A stretch of 64,000 bases of DNA from Tubiluchus corallicola (Eukaryota > Priapulida > Priapulimorpha > Priapulimorphida > Tubiluchidae). The notes under the pieces are model-generated. The model ran no database searches and was not told where the DNA came from. It saw only the letters and a list, made by a program, of their open reading frames with translations. The position numbers and the translations under genes were made by a program. The DNA lies in contig JAQGDQ010000254.1 in the NCBI GenBank assembly GCA_030141605.1, positions 1 to 64,000 of the forward strand. The letters run 5' to 3'. Below, piece after piece: positions 11,095 to 32,040 of this stretch (the first letter of the stretch is position 1; each line of letters starts with the position of its first letter).

Positions 11095-11850
11095 GAGATC
11101 TGTTAATCTGTTTTAGTCTAGGTAGATCTAGACAGCTGTTGTAGAAAATTGTATCAATGAAATTTTTCTCGAAATTATGATTTTTTATCAATTTTTTCAT
11201 TGTACATCTCTATTTTTGTAATTTTCGTATGATTTTTGTTAAGCTTGTATTCGTTTTGTATTCTGTGATGTTGCCTGTTAAATATGAGGAGAACCTAAGG
11301 ACAAACTCGTGGAATGGACAAATTTATACGGATGTAAATTTATTTTATTTAACTTGTAAGAGAAGGACAAATTATGATCAAGTAGAAGTTGTTAAATTAT
11401 TATGGTTTTACGATGCTTAAAGCAAAAGCTTTGATGGCGACTGAATTCATGTGCAAAACTGGCGTGGAGCTGTAACAGTGTATTACCACCTTGAACATTC
11501 TCGATTATTGATACAAATAATTGTGAGTAAATGCTCATTGTTGCATTTATATGTGCAGCTTCGTCTATAGACATCTGTAATAATTTAAGTACTGATTGTT
11601 AATGAATAATTATGTTCATATTCGGGCCTAATCCTCGCCAAAGGAATCAATGGACAATTCTGCAGTAACTGTCTAGGCTGGACCTCTGAACTTGACTGCA
11701 GACAACTAGAAAAGGCACTTAATGGAAAAGGACGTCAGCTCTAATCATGTCACTACTCTACCAGATAGGTGAGCGTTTTTTCGAAAGAACAATAAGATGC
11801 TTTTCAGAACTATAAGGCATTGTTAAGCTGTGAAGAATATAATTTCGTTT
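11095..11850 (+). other. 3' flank / probable 3' UTR of the giant repeat gene
   Basis: AT-rich non-coding sequence after the stop codon. Only short chance reading frames are present. No clear AATAAA signal precedes the trinucleotide repeat; the first clear one on this strand is at 13010-13015, so the 3' UTR may be about 1.9 kb or may be spliced. Confidence 0.5.
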
Positions 11851-12018
11851 GTCGTCGTCGTTGTTGTTGTCATCGTTGTTACTGTTTTGTTGTTGTTGTT
11901 GCTGTTGTTGTTGTTGCTGTTGTTGTTGTTGTTGTTGGTGCTGCTGCTGCTGCTGTTGCTGTTGCAGCTCTACTGCTGTGTTGTTGTTGTTGTTGTTGTT
12001 TTTGTTGCTGTTGCTGTT
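11849..12018. repeat. Imperfect CTG/TTG/TCG trinucleotide repeat
   Basis: About 170 bp of TTG, CTG and TCG triplets with few interruptions; the complementary strand is CAA/CAG. The resulting poly-Val, poly-Leu and poly-Cys frames on the + strand are consequences of the repeat and not genes. It lies downstream of the giant gene's stop codon. Confidence 0.95.
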
Positions 12019-12168
12019 AAACTAGACTTTCTATTTTCAGGTAAATCTTTCCATAACTAGTTATCAGAGCAGTTATCAGAAATTCCATAAGCAGTTATCA
12101 GAAATTATCCAACTGATGATTGTTGGCTTTGCTTTAAAACTAATTGCAGTACTTATTTTGTTAATTAG

Positions 12169-12374
12169 GTCATTCCGACGGAAGTGCCCGATTGCAGACG
12201 CCACACTGTTTTCCCTGCAAGCATTGTTGCTGTACTATCGATCCAGGTTACTTCCAGAAGGAACCACAATATGACTACTTTCCCAAGCGACGCCTCAATC
12301 TGGACAATGTCGAACAGCCGGAGTGTGCTTTTATTTGCATAAATTCGCAATTTTGCGGACTTAGCAGACATTAA
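12169..12374 (+). other. Possible small exon with Cys-rich frame, unassigned
   Basis: After a plausible acceptor (TTAATTAG at 12161-12168) one frame stays open to a TAA at 12372-12374. It has a polar, Cys-rich composition (CKHCCCT, then a YFQKEPQYDYFPKRRLN stretch) that looks more protein-like than neighbouring chance frames. It has no recognised family. It could be an alternative last exon of the giant gene or a separate small gene. The evidence is only composition plus one splice-like site. Confidence 0.2.
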
Positions 12375-13009
12375 ATTGTAAACAAATTAAATTCTGTATA
12401 TTGTGAAAGTTGAATGTCCTGACAGTGAAAGAGGTTAACGTGTCTCTGGTTTTTGCTTAGATAATAATAGTGGATTTGCCTAGAATTTTTGTGTGTGGTT
12501 AATGCTCCCTTTATTATACTATTAAAATGTGTCTCTGATGGGTCATCATATTGCTATTATGTTCTTCAGTTTTTTGTGGTCCTAATTGGTGAACGTAATG
12601 CCAATTCTGATTGTCCTATGTTGAAGACTTTATGCAAGCAATGCTGTATTTTTGAGTATGGTCTTCTAGTATGTTGTTTGCGTACTTATGTGCCAAACCA
12701 AAAACAAGGTGCTTTAAATATTTTCTCTTGTTGTAAGTTCATTAGTCTTTTAATCTAGTCAACAGGCTTTTGTATCACATCATTTTGTCCTAGTCATAGT
12801 TCAGAAATCCCGTCAAATTTATAATTATTGTTTTAGTGCATTTCCTTAAGGACTGTTTTTGTGCAATTATAGTGATAGGTGCTTTGAGCTTTTGTAGCCG
12901 AGTAATGACGAATGTGCAATGGATTTTTATTATTTTTAATTTTGACGTCATTGGCATGCATTTTAAATATTAATGCACATTCCGTGTTTGTAAAATTTGT
13001 AGAATTTTA

Positions 13010-13015
13010 AATAAA
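13010..13015 (+). terminator. Candidate polyadenylation signal AATAAA
   Basis: First canonical AATAAA downstream of the giant repeat gene on its strand. Use is not demonstrated and the distance from the stop codon is long (about 1.9 kb). Confidence 0.3.
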
Positions 13016-13089
13016 TTATTATTGCTGTTGCTACATGATTTTTAACGTGATTATTTAATTGTTGGATCTAGATTTCGTCTTCTGTTATT

Positions 13090-13345
13090 CAATAGCCGAT
13101 AGCGTTGCCCAGTATAGTGTGAGTGGCGAATGCTAAATGTGGTTCCTGTGGGTTCGATACTCGCTCTAAGCGATAATTATATATAATAATTCAACATCCG
13201 CAAACCTGGCTGTTTGGCTTGTAGAGTGAGGACGTTTATGCATCCAAATGTGGATGAGACATCTTTGCCAGTTCAGTAGTAATCTTAGAGGGATGTCCTT
13301 AATGAGTCAGCTCTAGTGGTGCTGTGAACACCTCCTTAAACAAGC
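13090..13345 (+). mobile_element. tRNA-derived SINE-like element, copy 1
   Basis: Contains GGTTCGATAC at 13151-13160, matching the pol III B-box consensus. It is followed by a body that recurs three more times in the window (44375-44450, 48008-48075 reversed, 62150-62262). Shared words are CCAAATGTGG, GGTTCA and TTAGAGGGATGTC, and a shared stretch AAGCCCT near the 3' end. A tRNA-like head plus a dispersed, diverged body is the usual form of a SINE. The boundaries are approximate. Confidence 0.55.
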
Positions 13346-15174
13346 CCTATCTTTGAGCGCTGAGTGTCCTTTTCGCTTCATTTTGCTTTAGAAACACATT
13401 GGATGTTGCAGTACCTAAACCATCATTTTCAGTTTTTTTGTGTTTTCCATTTCCTTTCCAATGACTGGGGCAATTTTCACTGTTAAATCTATGACAGCTT
13501 TCAGGTTTTAATTATATTTCACTCTATTACTGGGACTGTGGCCCCAGCATTTTTCAATTGTAGATTAGAATGTATTTCAAAAGCCTTATATCGGGTGCCG
13601 GAGAAAAATGTACCGAAATTTAGACTACAATAATATTAGAAACTAGTGCTCTGCAAAGTTGGGATTTTACAAAATGATATTGCAGTGCATTAGCTTTTGG
13701 CTGTGAAAGTTACGAGTTTATAGTTTTAGCATTAAACAGTTTTTGAGTAATGCCAAAAATATTTTACATGTTAAAAATCTAAACGCAATGTAATCACAAA
13801 AAATTCACAAGTAATTGAAAAAAGCCGCTTTGACGTACAAAGCACTCAATGTATGGCAGCAAAAAATAAGCAAAATCAATCAGTTTACATCATGGTCTTC
13901 ATCAGAAAAAATAGAGCTTTGATAAAGATTTGTTATCGAGAATGCCCTGGAATTCCCTTAAAAAGAAATTGCACGATGGCCGTGCAAAGCTGTTTGATTC
14001 AAAGTAACAAGGCAAAAACTGTTAAATGCTGTCCAAATACGCCTTAAAGAAGTGAAAAAGTGTCAGCTGTTGGATGAAACGACTTCATCTAGTTTGTAGT
14101 GAAAATGCTAGACACATAGAGCACTTACTGCAAATTTAAGCAATAGATATTCATCTATTGAATATGACATGTGATTTTTCCGGCATTTATTTTTTGACTC
14201 GTCAATTTAAAACTTCTGTTTCTGGAAAAAATTGAGGTAATGACCTAAAAATTTTGGTGCTTACACACAAGAGTCTACAACGTCAGTGTGGTAATTTTCA
14301 GGAGTCTCCGTTATTTTCTTCTTATAATATCGTGATCAAAAGTTTGGCATATTTTTTGCGCCACCTGATACAACGTCAAAAATGATGTAGCCTGCATGGC
14401 TGTCGTATTAACATATAAATTCTGAACAGGTTTTTTACAGCGACCTTACACATTAACATTTTTCAGGTCTGAACTTTTTATGATTATTCAAGTCAAGCAA
14501 ACCGTTAAGTACTTGCAATAAGATACTTTCTAATGAGTATCTGTGATCGGTTCTTAAACTCTACGGCAAGATGCACTGCTCATAGTCTGGCAGTAGATGT
14601 CTTTACTACAAAAAATCCACAGGCCCAGGTTCCAATGTTTTTGCGCGCATGCGTTTCATTTAGTCCTGTTTCAAGCTTAATAAACTCAATACAAAATCGC
14701 TTCGGAAAGTTGCGGTCACTAGGCAGCATTCCACAATATATAATAAGAAAATACAAAGCTTTAAAAGTTAATCGAAATCACGTTGTCTCAAGTTTGCTTT
14801 CGCTTTAGACACACAATGAAAAACACACATTACCTCCTGGCAATTATTATGTTATTAAATTCCTTTAGAAGTGCCTATTGAACGCATTTAAAGAGCTGAA
14901 CATCTGCTACTGATTTCGTGCCGCCAGGTTATACGCAGACTCAAAGACAAAAGTATTATTGTGACACATCCAAGTGTTAGCCCTAGGCTTTTATAAGGTT
15001 ATCAGCAAGGGCTTAGAAGCTTTTCTGCGCATTTCCACCTCGGCGATATCAAACGAAGGGTACTTAAGGTTCAGGAGGAATAAGAATCCAACATACATTG
15101 GCAAAATGCTCATGAAAGCATGTTACTAATGCTCTGTACCTAATTGGACATTAGCCTGTGTTCTTAAACACATT
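13346..15174. other. Intergenic, nothing recognised
   Basis: AT-rich spacer between the giant gene's 3' flank and the class C receptor. Short frames at 13853-14047 and 14533-14808 have no recognisable similarity or splice context. The receptor's promoter and 5' UTR presumably lie in the last few hundred bases, but I see no distinctive motif. Confidence 0.5.
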
Positions 15175-18100
15175 ATGACGGGGGCAAATCATGCTTTTCT
15201 CAAACTTTCTTTATGTACATGCTTTGTCGTTTTGGTAAAAGCCGTTGTACCACCAGCTGCACTGCAGACTGCTTACATTCTTGAACCAGGTGATCTGATG
15301 TTGGGACTGTTGTTAGGCGTCCATGACTACCACCCCGTAAAACCCTGTGGAGAGAAGATAACTGAGTATCGCCGTGTTCCTGCCGTATATACTATGGAGT
15401 TCTTGAAACAGAAGTTCGAAGCCGACCCCACCATTCTACCGAATACCAGCATCGGTTATGTCTGGTACGACACTTGTTACAAGGATTCTACTGGAATGGC
15501 ACAAACATTGCATTTTATACCAGATTCTTGTACCTCTGACAGCTCTGCCACTACAAGTACTCCGCTTTTGCAGCCTCAAGATAGCAATGATTTCTTGAAC
15601 ATGAAAGGCAATGAATATGTCGATGTCGTAGGAGTAGTAGGCGCAACATTCAGCTCCACAAGTATTCTAATCAATCATATCCTTAATATGTATGAAATAC
15701 CGCAAGTCAGTCAAGCATCAAGCAGTGATACACTAAGTGACATCAGCAGACATGAATACTTCTTTAGAGTTTATCCGCCTGATAGGTATCAGGTGCTGGC
15801 CATCATGAGTGTTATCAAGCATTTTCAATGGAAATACATTTCAATGATATACTCTGAAGGTAGTTATGGTGAAACTGCAGAAAAGTACATTCACGAAGAT
15901 GCCAAAAAAGAGGGAATCTGCATGGCTGTGGTGAGAAAGGTGCCATATAGTGCCACTTATGCCGACTTTGATGCATACGCCAATGAGCTCATCGAAAACT
16001 CCAAGGCAAGGGTGGTAATACTGTTTTGCCTTGGCGACCATGTACCATGGCTTTTCAAAAACCTCCAAGCAAAAAACTACACGAATCATTTCATTTGGCT
16101 TACCAGCGAAGCTTGGGGAGGAACCTTTGCTGATTACAGAGACATAGAGCAGATGTCTCTTGGGACCATTGCCATCACTCCAACTGTCAGAGATGTCCCA
16201 GAATTTGACCAGTGGTTTTCATCACTGACTCTGAACGATTTTACAAAGTATGGGCTGATGAATATCTTTTGGGAGAAGAAATTTAATTGTTCGATAAACG
16301 GAAGTAGTGGCACTCGTACATGTGACCGCAACACCAGATTGGGGGCACAACATGAACCACACCCAGTGACATCCTTGTTACTTGATGCAGCCAATGCATT
16401 AATATACAGCATAGATAAGCTACTTAAGAGAAAATGTCCTGAAACAACAGGTCAGGCTACTAGAAACTGTATAACAGGAAAAGAAGTACTTGAATCTATG
16501 AAGACAATAAGTTATCCCGGGTATACAATGGATACGATTCGCTTTAATGAAAATGGCGATATCCGGGCCCAATATGTGGTGCAAAATTTCCATGCAAAAC
16601 ATGGAAAGTATATTTTAGAGCACATAGGATCTTGGAGTGAGGCTGAAAACAGATTACTCTTGTTCAAAAAAGTGACCTGGGCAACAAGAACAATGGAAAA
16701 CAAGTCTGAAGAATATTTTGTTCCAGAATCTGTTTGTGCAACATCATGTCCGCCAAGACATTACAAGCAACAGTTGGAGGTGTCATGTTGCTGGGAGTGT
16801 AGAGCATGCAGAGAGAATGAATACCTGATTAACAACAATACGAAATGTGTCGCTTGTCCAAAATTCACCTGGCCCCAGGAATCTGACGATACGAACTGTG
16901 AGATTATTCCCCCAAGTTACCTAGATGTGACAGGAACTGCTGGGCTCATCAGTATTGTTCTGACAATCTTTGGGATTCTTTTTACCTTTTTGGTTACCGT
17001 TTTATTTCTGTGGCATCGGAATGCTAAGCTAATTAAAGCATCGAGCAGAGAACTGAGCATCATAATCCTGGTGGGCATTCTACTGTCGTTCTTTGTTGTG
17101 TTTCCTTTGTTATTGAAGCCGAAGTCGGGACACTGTGCCATTGGTCGTTTTGGGTTCATACTCTGCTTTACAACCATCTATGGTCCACTGTTGGCAAGAA
17201 CGAATAGAATCTACCGCATCTTTGAAGCTGGCAAGAAGACAAAGATGGTGCCGAGTTGTATAGCACCAAGATCACAGATGATGCTGAGTGGACTATTCAT
17301 ATTGATCCAGGTACGTCTGTAATGCACATTCCAATAAATATTAATTTTTTTACATTGATCACTTGACAAAATCATGCAAATCGTTTGGAGTTCAAAAATG
17401 ATTCTGCAGTTTGTAATAACAGAACAGAATTAGCCCATGAAGGGATTAAGGACTGGAAAGCCTAGAAGAAATTACTGAACTTAGCCCAGATCCCTTAATG
17501 AGATTTGAATTCAGTGACAGTCTTGGCTTTCTTACTGTAAACAACATTATCCACCCTTACTTTACCTAGAAACAATAAAAATGGTGATAAAGAACATAAT
17601 TGTATAAGATTAGACATTCACTTTGTACTTGCGCATGGTAAAAAGCAGACTTTGTTCATGTCCTGCAATAAATAGACATGTTAGACTTAATGCAAACTTG
17701 GTGCTGACTGAGTCTGAACTCAGGCTGGTTAGAAAGTAAAGGGTTTGATATCACATATTAAGGATAAATGAGAATTGGCAAATTGCCAGAATCACCCAGG
17801 CAAAACTAATCAAAGCTACTGATGGTTTGATTTGTGAGACATCCTCACTCAACCTGCATTCAGTGAATAATTGATAGTGCATAAACTAAGAAATTTGCAA
17901 AACAAACCATTTAATGACTTACTTTACAATGATCTTTAAAAAAATAGTCATTTAATAAAACTTTTGTAGACTGTAAGCAGACAGATCACTGTTTGGTCAT
18001 CATTACCTAACAACATATGCACAATATAAGAAATTTCAAATTTACTCATTAAGTTTGTCAGTTTGATAAAGTCGTGAAAAAATGCTTAATCCATCTCATT

Positions 18101-18934
18101 CTTGTCATTGTATAAGACGACAAAACTAGGTTGAATTTGCAAGATAACTCACTATGATTTTATATACCATAATATTGTTTTTCTTCTTTGATGACACTAA
18201 TCACTTTTAGTTTAACTCTTCACTAATTTGTCTGCACAATTTGTTTGAAATTAACACGTTTCAATTAGTTTAGCCATTTTTTGAAGTACGTTCTGAAGTT
18301 ATTTTCTCATCAATATTCTCACATAAATATAAAACAACAATATTTATTGATATCATTTCATTTGCAGGCAGTAATTAGTACAACATGGGCAATAATAGAA
18401 CCACCCAAAGTTGTCCTGGAGATGCCACAAGTGGTGTTACGCTACGTGGAATTACGCTGTCACATGAGTGCAGGGGAACTCGTTACCTCCGTCAGCTATA
18501 ACCTTTTGCTGATCATCATCTGCTGTTACTACGCTTTCAAGACACGCCGCCTACCAGACAACTTCAACGAGTCCCGTTTCATCTGCTTCTGCGTTTACAC
18601 CACCATGATCATGTGGCTCGCATTCCTGCCCACATACTTTACGACAGCCACGCCGCTGTACAGACCCATCTACCTGTCATTGGCACTTATCATCAATGCA
18701 TACGTAACCACTGCCTGCTTTTTTATACCGAAATTATATGCGATTTACTTTGCGACAGAAGACAAGATGAATTTAACCAAGGATGGTCCGGCAGGTAAAG
18801 TGGGCAAAGCTAAAGCTAAGGTAACACCTGGAGTCTCTGTCACCCAGCCAGGTACAACAGGCCCAACAAATTCTGAATCTGTCAGTACAAGCACAAAGAC
18901 TAATCCACAGCCCTCAACAAAACAGAAGGCATAG
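15175..18934 (+). CDS. Class C G-protein-coupled receptor, metabotropic-glutamate-like
   Basis: Two coding exons, 15175-17310 and 18368-18934. The donor CAG|GTACGT and acceptor TTTGCAG join in phase 0 to give 900 residues, usual for mGluR-type receptors. Order of parts: signal peptide (~1-23); Venus-flytrap ligand-binding domain (~40-490); Cys-rich linker (~516-577, with a CCWECRACRENEY stretch typical of mGluRs); seven membrane spans (~583-840); short Ser/Thr-rich tail. TM3 carries an LLARTNRI motif and TM7 ends FIPKLY, both mGluR hallmarks. The intron falls inside TM4. By eye-alignment to mGluR1, the alpha-amino-acid contacts are mostly kept: Ser in the FSSTS loop, Asp in YPPD, Tyr in SEGSYGE. 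The Thr188 position is Ser and the Asp318 position is Glu. A plasma-membrane receptor for an amino acid or similar small ligand is therefore likely. Which ligand, and which mGluR subgroup, cannot be told here. Confidence 0.9.
17311..18367 (+). other. Intron of the class C receptor gene
   Basis: 1,057 bp intron, AT-rich, with GT-AG ends. I see no exon or recognisable mobile element in it. Confidence 0.8.
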
Positions 18935-19590
18935 AAATAGATAAATACAATGAAGAAGAAAACCAAATGCAAAATAGCCAAGATGACAAGGTCATGTGAA
19001 AGAAGCCATATCTTCACAGACGTCACTGCAAACTTAAGAAGACACTACACAGTCAACTTTTCTGTAATTGTATTATTAGTAGATTAACAGGCACCCATTT
19101 GCCCATCATAAGCACAGAAATAACGATGTTAATCTATGGCAGCCAAAATGTTGTTTTAGTCAGATGCTGATGTCCATATGATTATGTTCATATGAATTCA
19201 TGTAGCCATAAGCTACAACTACAGAGATATGTGTGACTACACAATGATTATTCAGTTTAGTTTCTAGAGATGGTAAGTTAAAAAGCACAACTTTAATCAC
19301 GTTAGCTGCTTTTTTGTTAAACTTAACTTTCTAACACTACATCATTGCTTACACAAGATACAAAAAGCTAATGGCAAGATTCTCTTCCAAACGAAATCGC
19401 TTCCAAAATAATTTATTGTTTTTATGTTATTTTACAATAGTCACAGTTTCACATACAAGTAAACATGAAAAATCTAATTCCGTAACATGTAACTTTGTTC
19501 TAAATTATTTTCAGCTCTTTGAGATCTTACTTGTAAACTGACATCAGATGAAAAGGTGAATATCACAGCATGCTAAAACTTGTAACTGTT

Positions 19591-19650
19591 TTCACCTTTG
19601 TATGCATCTTTACGTACTTGTTCACCATTGTATGCATCTTTACGTTGTTG
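19591..19650. repeat. Two tandem copies of a 30-bp unit
   Basis: Copies at 19591-19620 and 19621-19650 share TTCACC and TGTATGCATCTTTACGT with a few differences. The repeat is in the 3' UTR of the class C receptor, just before its AATAAA. Confidence 0.9.
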
Positions 19651-19656
19651 TGTATA

Positions 19657-19662
19657 AATAAA
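19657..19662 (+). terminator. Polyadenylation signal AATAAA for the class C receptor
   Basis: Canonical hexamer about 720 nt after the receptor's stop codon. No earlier AATAAA was noticed after the stop codon. Confidence 0.5.
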
Positions 19663-19758
19663 CTATAAACTGTAAGAATGGCAAATACGCAGCCGTATTT
19701 CATTTAAAAATAGGAAAAACCACAGTTCATTATTTATGAAAACTGAAAATAATGTATC

Positions 19759-19764
19759 TTTATT
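19759..19764 (-). terminator. rtcb: Polyadenylation signal AATAAA for RTCB
   Basis: Reads AATAAA on the - strand, about 260 nt after the RTCB stop codon. It faces the receptor's signal across about 100 bp, so the two convergent transcripts end almost end to end. Confidence 0.5.
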
Positions 19765-20022
19765 ACAATGCATAAGAAAACAAAGAATTCGCATGTTGTC
19801 AAACTGTTTGCACAAGGCAAGACAGTAAAAAAGATTATGTAACATATTTCTCCAGCAATTCAACATTCTGTATACATATACATTTGGTTGGTGGCCTTCC
19901 TGATTTTACAATTTGTGACATTCAAAAATTCACAAATAGCCAATGGAGTAATAACAGTACCACCACATATCCCGCCATACTGCTTACATTCACTGGGGCA
20001 CTACATGGTTTTTTTGCCTCTC

Positions 20023-28983
<8,961 letters not shown>

Positions 28984-30280
28984 TACAAAGCAGCAAACAC
29001 AAAATCTAAAACAACGAGAACAAAGACTTTTTATACAAATGACAACATATGATATGCATTAAGAGCAAGAGGCAAGAGGCAAGAGGCAAGGCCAAGTGAC
29101 AGGCAATGATCGTGTCTTTACATCTGTTTTAATGGCATTTGTAGATAACAACTCAAATGACACAAAGCCATGTAAATTCAGAAAACTTATCGGCTATGAT
29201 TGGCTGGTCCAATGTCAGTGTAATCGCAAATGAAATTATATACATCATCACATGATCATCACGTCTGTCTTAGATATAGGACAGGCGGAATTCTAAAATA
29301 AAAAAATCTGCCATCAAGACTGGTAAACACAGCAGTAATCCAGCAAAAAAACTAAACATTGGGGTGCCAGTAGTTTGTCAGCACCACTTCCATATGACAA
29401 AACAAGCACAAATTCTGGATGATTTACCGAATCAGGATAGAAATAACCTCAAACTGTTGGCTTTACCTAAGATTCTGAGAAAATATCAACTCTACAACAA
29501 ATAAAACAAATACTGTTTTGGGAGTGAAACCCAAGCATTTGACATGAGCTGTATAGTTTTGTTTAAATTCTAAGTCAAAATTTTATTAATATTAACGTGT
29601 AAGCCTCTTATCTAGAGAAGGTATGAAGCCATAGCATGTAACAAGAACACACAATATAACAATTTAACATAAAAAACATTTTAATACAATAAGATATAAA
29701 GCAGTTTTTATTGGATTCAAAAGAAACAGGGCTGAAAAATGCCTACATGTTTTTTGTTCAATGTGTATACAGTGTATCATATCGTTACAGTGATTATGTG
29801 TTAACTACACAAGCACCACAAAAAGTTGTATAGGCCTAGAAAAATGATGGTATTGTATAATGCAGACTTGGGTTCCTTCTACATCAATATCAATATCAAA
29901 GCCATAATAAGTAAACAATGATGCGGTGGATGCAAAGGTGAATTAAAGAATAACCTGGAATGTCTTTCTAACCTAAAAAAGTCTCGAAGTTTGTCAAATC
30001 CAGGGTCAAATTTCCTCATGCATTTCATTTATTATAAGTACTTACCATAAGTGTTTACCATAACGGTAAGCAAGTTGTGAGACTGGTCATGTAACAAAAC
30101 TATTATCAGAACGTAAATAGCAAAGAATTCACTGTGCCCTTCGTGGATAGATATTTACAAAAAACGTGCTCTGCCTCCAATCATACCTCAAAGGTATTAA
30201 TATAGGAGATCGCTAGTGCATAAATATTTGTCTAAAGCATTTTTAAAACAGATAGTCATTTGTAGTCTTATAACTTCTTC
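28984..30280. other. RTCB upstream region, nothing further recognised
   Basis: AT-rich DNA upstream of the RTCB start. A short tandem GCAAGAG-type repeat lies at about 29066-29090. The RTCB promoter and any 5' UTR exon should be here, but no diagnostic motif was seen. Confidence 0.4.
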
Positions 30281-30370
30281 GGGCAGGGAACTTCAGAGAT
30301 CTATTCCCGCCTGACTCACTTAGTCTAAGTGAGGTCTGACAGACAAAGAGGAAGTATGACATGAAATGAC

Positions 30371-31160
30371 CTATCCATAGCCAATGTAAAAGCTAGATGT
30401 ACTAGAGGTACATCCATGGATCACCTGTAATGCCTGTGCTCTACTGGCATTTAGTGTGTATAGCACAAGGAATTTTTTGTCATTCCATTCATGTTCCAAA
30501 TTTCTTTTGAATTCATTTATTGACTTAGATGCTACAGTTTTGCTGCTTAAACTATTCCAGCTGTTAATTACTCGGTTGCTAAAGGCATACTTCCTTTCGT
30601 CCAGTCTGGCTCGGGGTTTGTAGAATTTATAAGGATGACCTCTAATTAGAATGAATTCTGAATTCTTAAAAAAGGATGACTTGTCCAAAACGTCAATTTT
30701 ATGATTTGATTGATGAATCTAAAAACCTGAATCATGTTACTTCATTGGCATCTATATTGTAAAGATGGAGTGCTTAATTTTCTAAGTCTTTCTGCATAAT
30801 CCAAGTCACTGAATGATGGAGCTAGCTTGGTAGCCCTTCATTCCACATTTTCTATGAATTGAGTATCTCCTACAAACCTTGGTCCCCAAACAACAGTTTG
30901 CACTACTTCTGTTTCCGCAAAATTTATACCAGAGGTTTGTTTTTTCGTAATACACTTTCTGTACTCTCGATTCACAAAAGGAGCTTCATGTTTTCTAGCT
31001 CGTTTTGAATTCAGTGGTATGTGTCTGATGTTTCACAACCTCATTCAGTAGCATACTGTATGCCCAGTAACTATCATCAACGTCATCAGAAATCATACCG
31101 TCGAATGGTATACTAGCAATGTCTTGTTTAAGCATATTTATATCAAGGTTTTTGTAACTT
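30371..31160 (-). pseudogene. Broken non-LTR retrotransposon (CR1/jockey-like LINE), internal deletion
   Basis: Read on the - strand, 31160-30930 resembles the stretch between the endonuclease and the reverse transcriptase (RSYKN, DDSYWAY, LLNEVV, SRVQK), with stops. 30900-30690 resembles the RT C-terminal region (RATKLAPSFSDLDYAERL, LSTPSLQYR). The open frame 30688-30371 holds the terminal RGHPYKFYKPRARLD...NRVINSWNSL segment. The RT catalytic core is missing between the first two parts, and frameshifts and stops separate the pieces. This is a dead 3' remnant. The family assignment is from motif memory only. Confidence 0.7.
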
Positions 31161-32040
31161 CTGTAGGTTATGTCCCTATTCTTAATACATTATACTATAT
31201 TTATACCATACATTATACTATACTATACTATACCCTATACGTAGTCCATTTGGAGTGGTTACTGTAGATACGCTCGATCCTCTTCACCACCAATGACAAG
31301 CAAGCAGACCTCAATAAAATGTGGCTGTTTGCGAGATTAACTTGTTTTAGGGATCACACCAAATATCTTTTACGTCAACTTGCCTTTGCTGTTTCCTCGT
31401 TTTAAATTGTATTTTTAGTTTCAACAGCTCGTTAACAAACATCCTAGTCAGTAGTAATTTATCTATGCTCCATTCACTTATATAGTGAGTGGGACGTGTT
31501 AAATTCCATTTGCTCCAATTTACTGCGGTCTGATCAGACAGTAAAACTCTCTGGGTTAAAAGGATGAGCTCGAGTGCTCCAACCAAGTACAAGACGCTAC
31601 TTATGTGCGGTAGCAGACTAACACGAGTTTCAGTGAGTGATTTGGGTAACTTATTTAACTATACGACTTTACCTGAAGTAATTCACCTAAGCACGCAAAA
31701 ACAGCACAGAATAGATATGATTCACGTTTACAGCTCTCTCCTTTCAAATGAAACAGTATTAAAGTCATTTACTACATTAAATTTAGTAGAAATAAATTAA
31801 ACACAACACGTGAAAGAAGCGTAAGGCAAAAGTACAGTAACAGAGATCTTTGAACATATTTACAAGCTACAAAAGATTTTTATAAAAGATTACTCATATC
31901 GCTAGCACGTGTTTCATACGAAATGTACAATATCCTTGTTATTTTATATTTGAAACTGCAATAGCCTTTTATGCAAGTATCCACAGTCAGCGGCAAGTTA
32001 AACTGACTTAAGTAATTGACGCGAGTTGATTATTAGGACC
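31161..32040. other. XPC upstream region
   Basis: Holds a short TACTATA-type repeat at about 31190-31240 and otherwise unremarkable AT-rich sequence. Small frames at 31347-31592 (-) and 31564-31800 (+) overlap and have no recognisable similarity. The XPC promoter should lie here. Confidence 0.4.

Noticed and set aside
11820-12060. Frames coding poly-Val/Leu and poly-Cys/Val
   Set aside because: Translation of the CTG/TTG microsatellite in two frames; no gene-like context.
13853-14808. Small + strand frames between the giant gene and the receptor
   Set aside because: No recognisable similarity, splice context or composition beyond chance.
30371-30688. 105-codon - strand frame considered as a host gene
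   Set aside because: Its RGHPYKFYKPRARLD and NRVINSWNSL motifs are those of a LINE reverse-transcriptase end, and broken LINE pieces continue upstream of it.
31347-31800. Two overlapping opposite-strand frames upstream of XPC
   Set aside because: Mutually overlapping, of chance length in AT-rich DNA, no motif.
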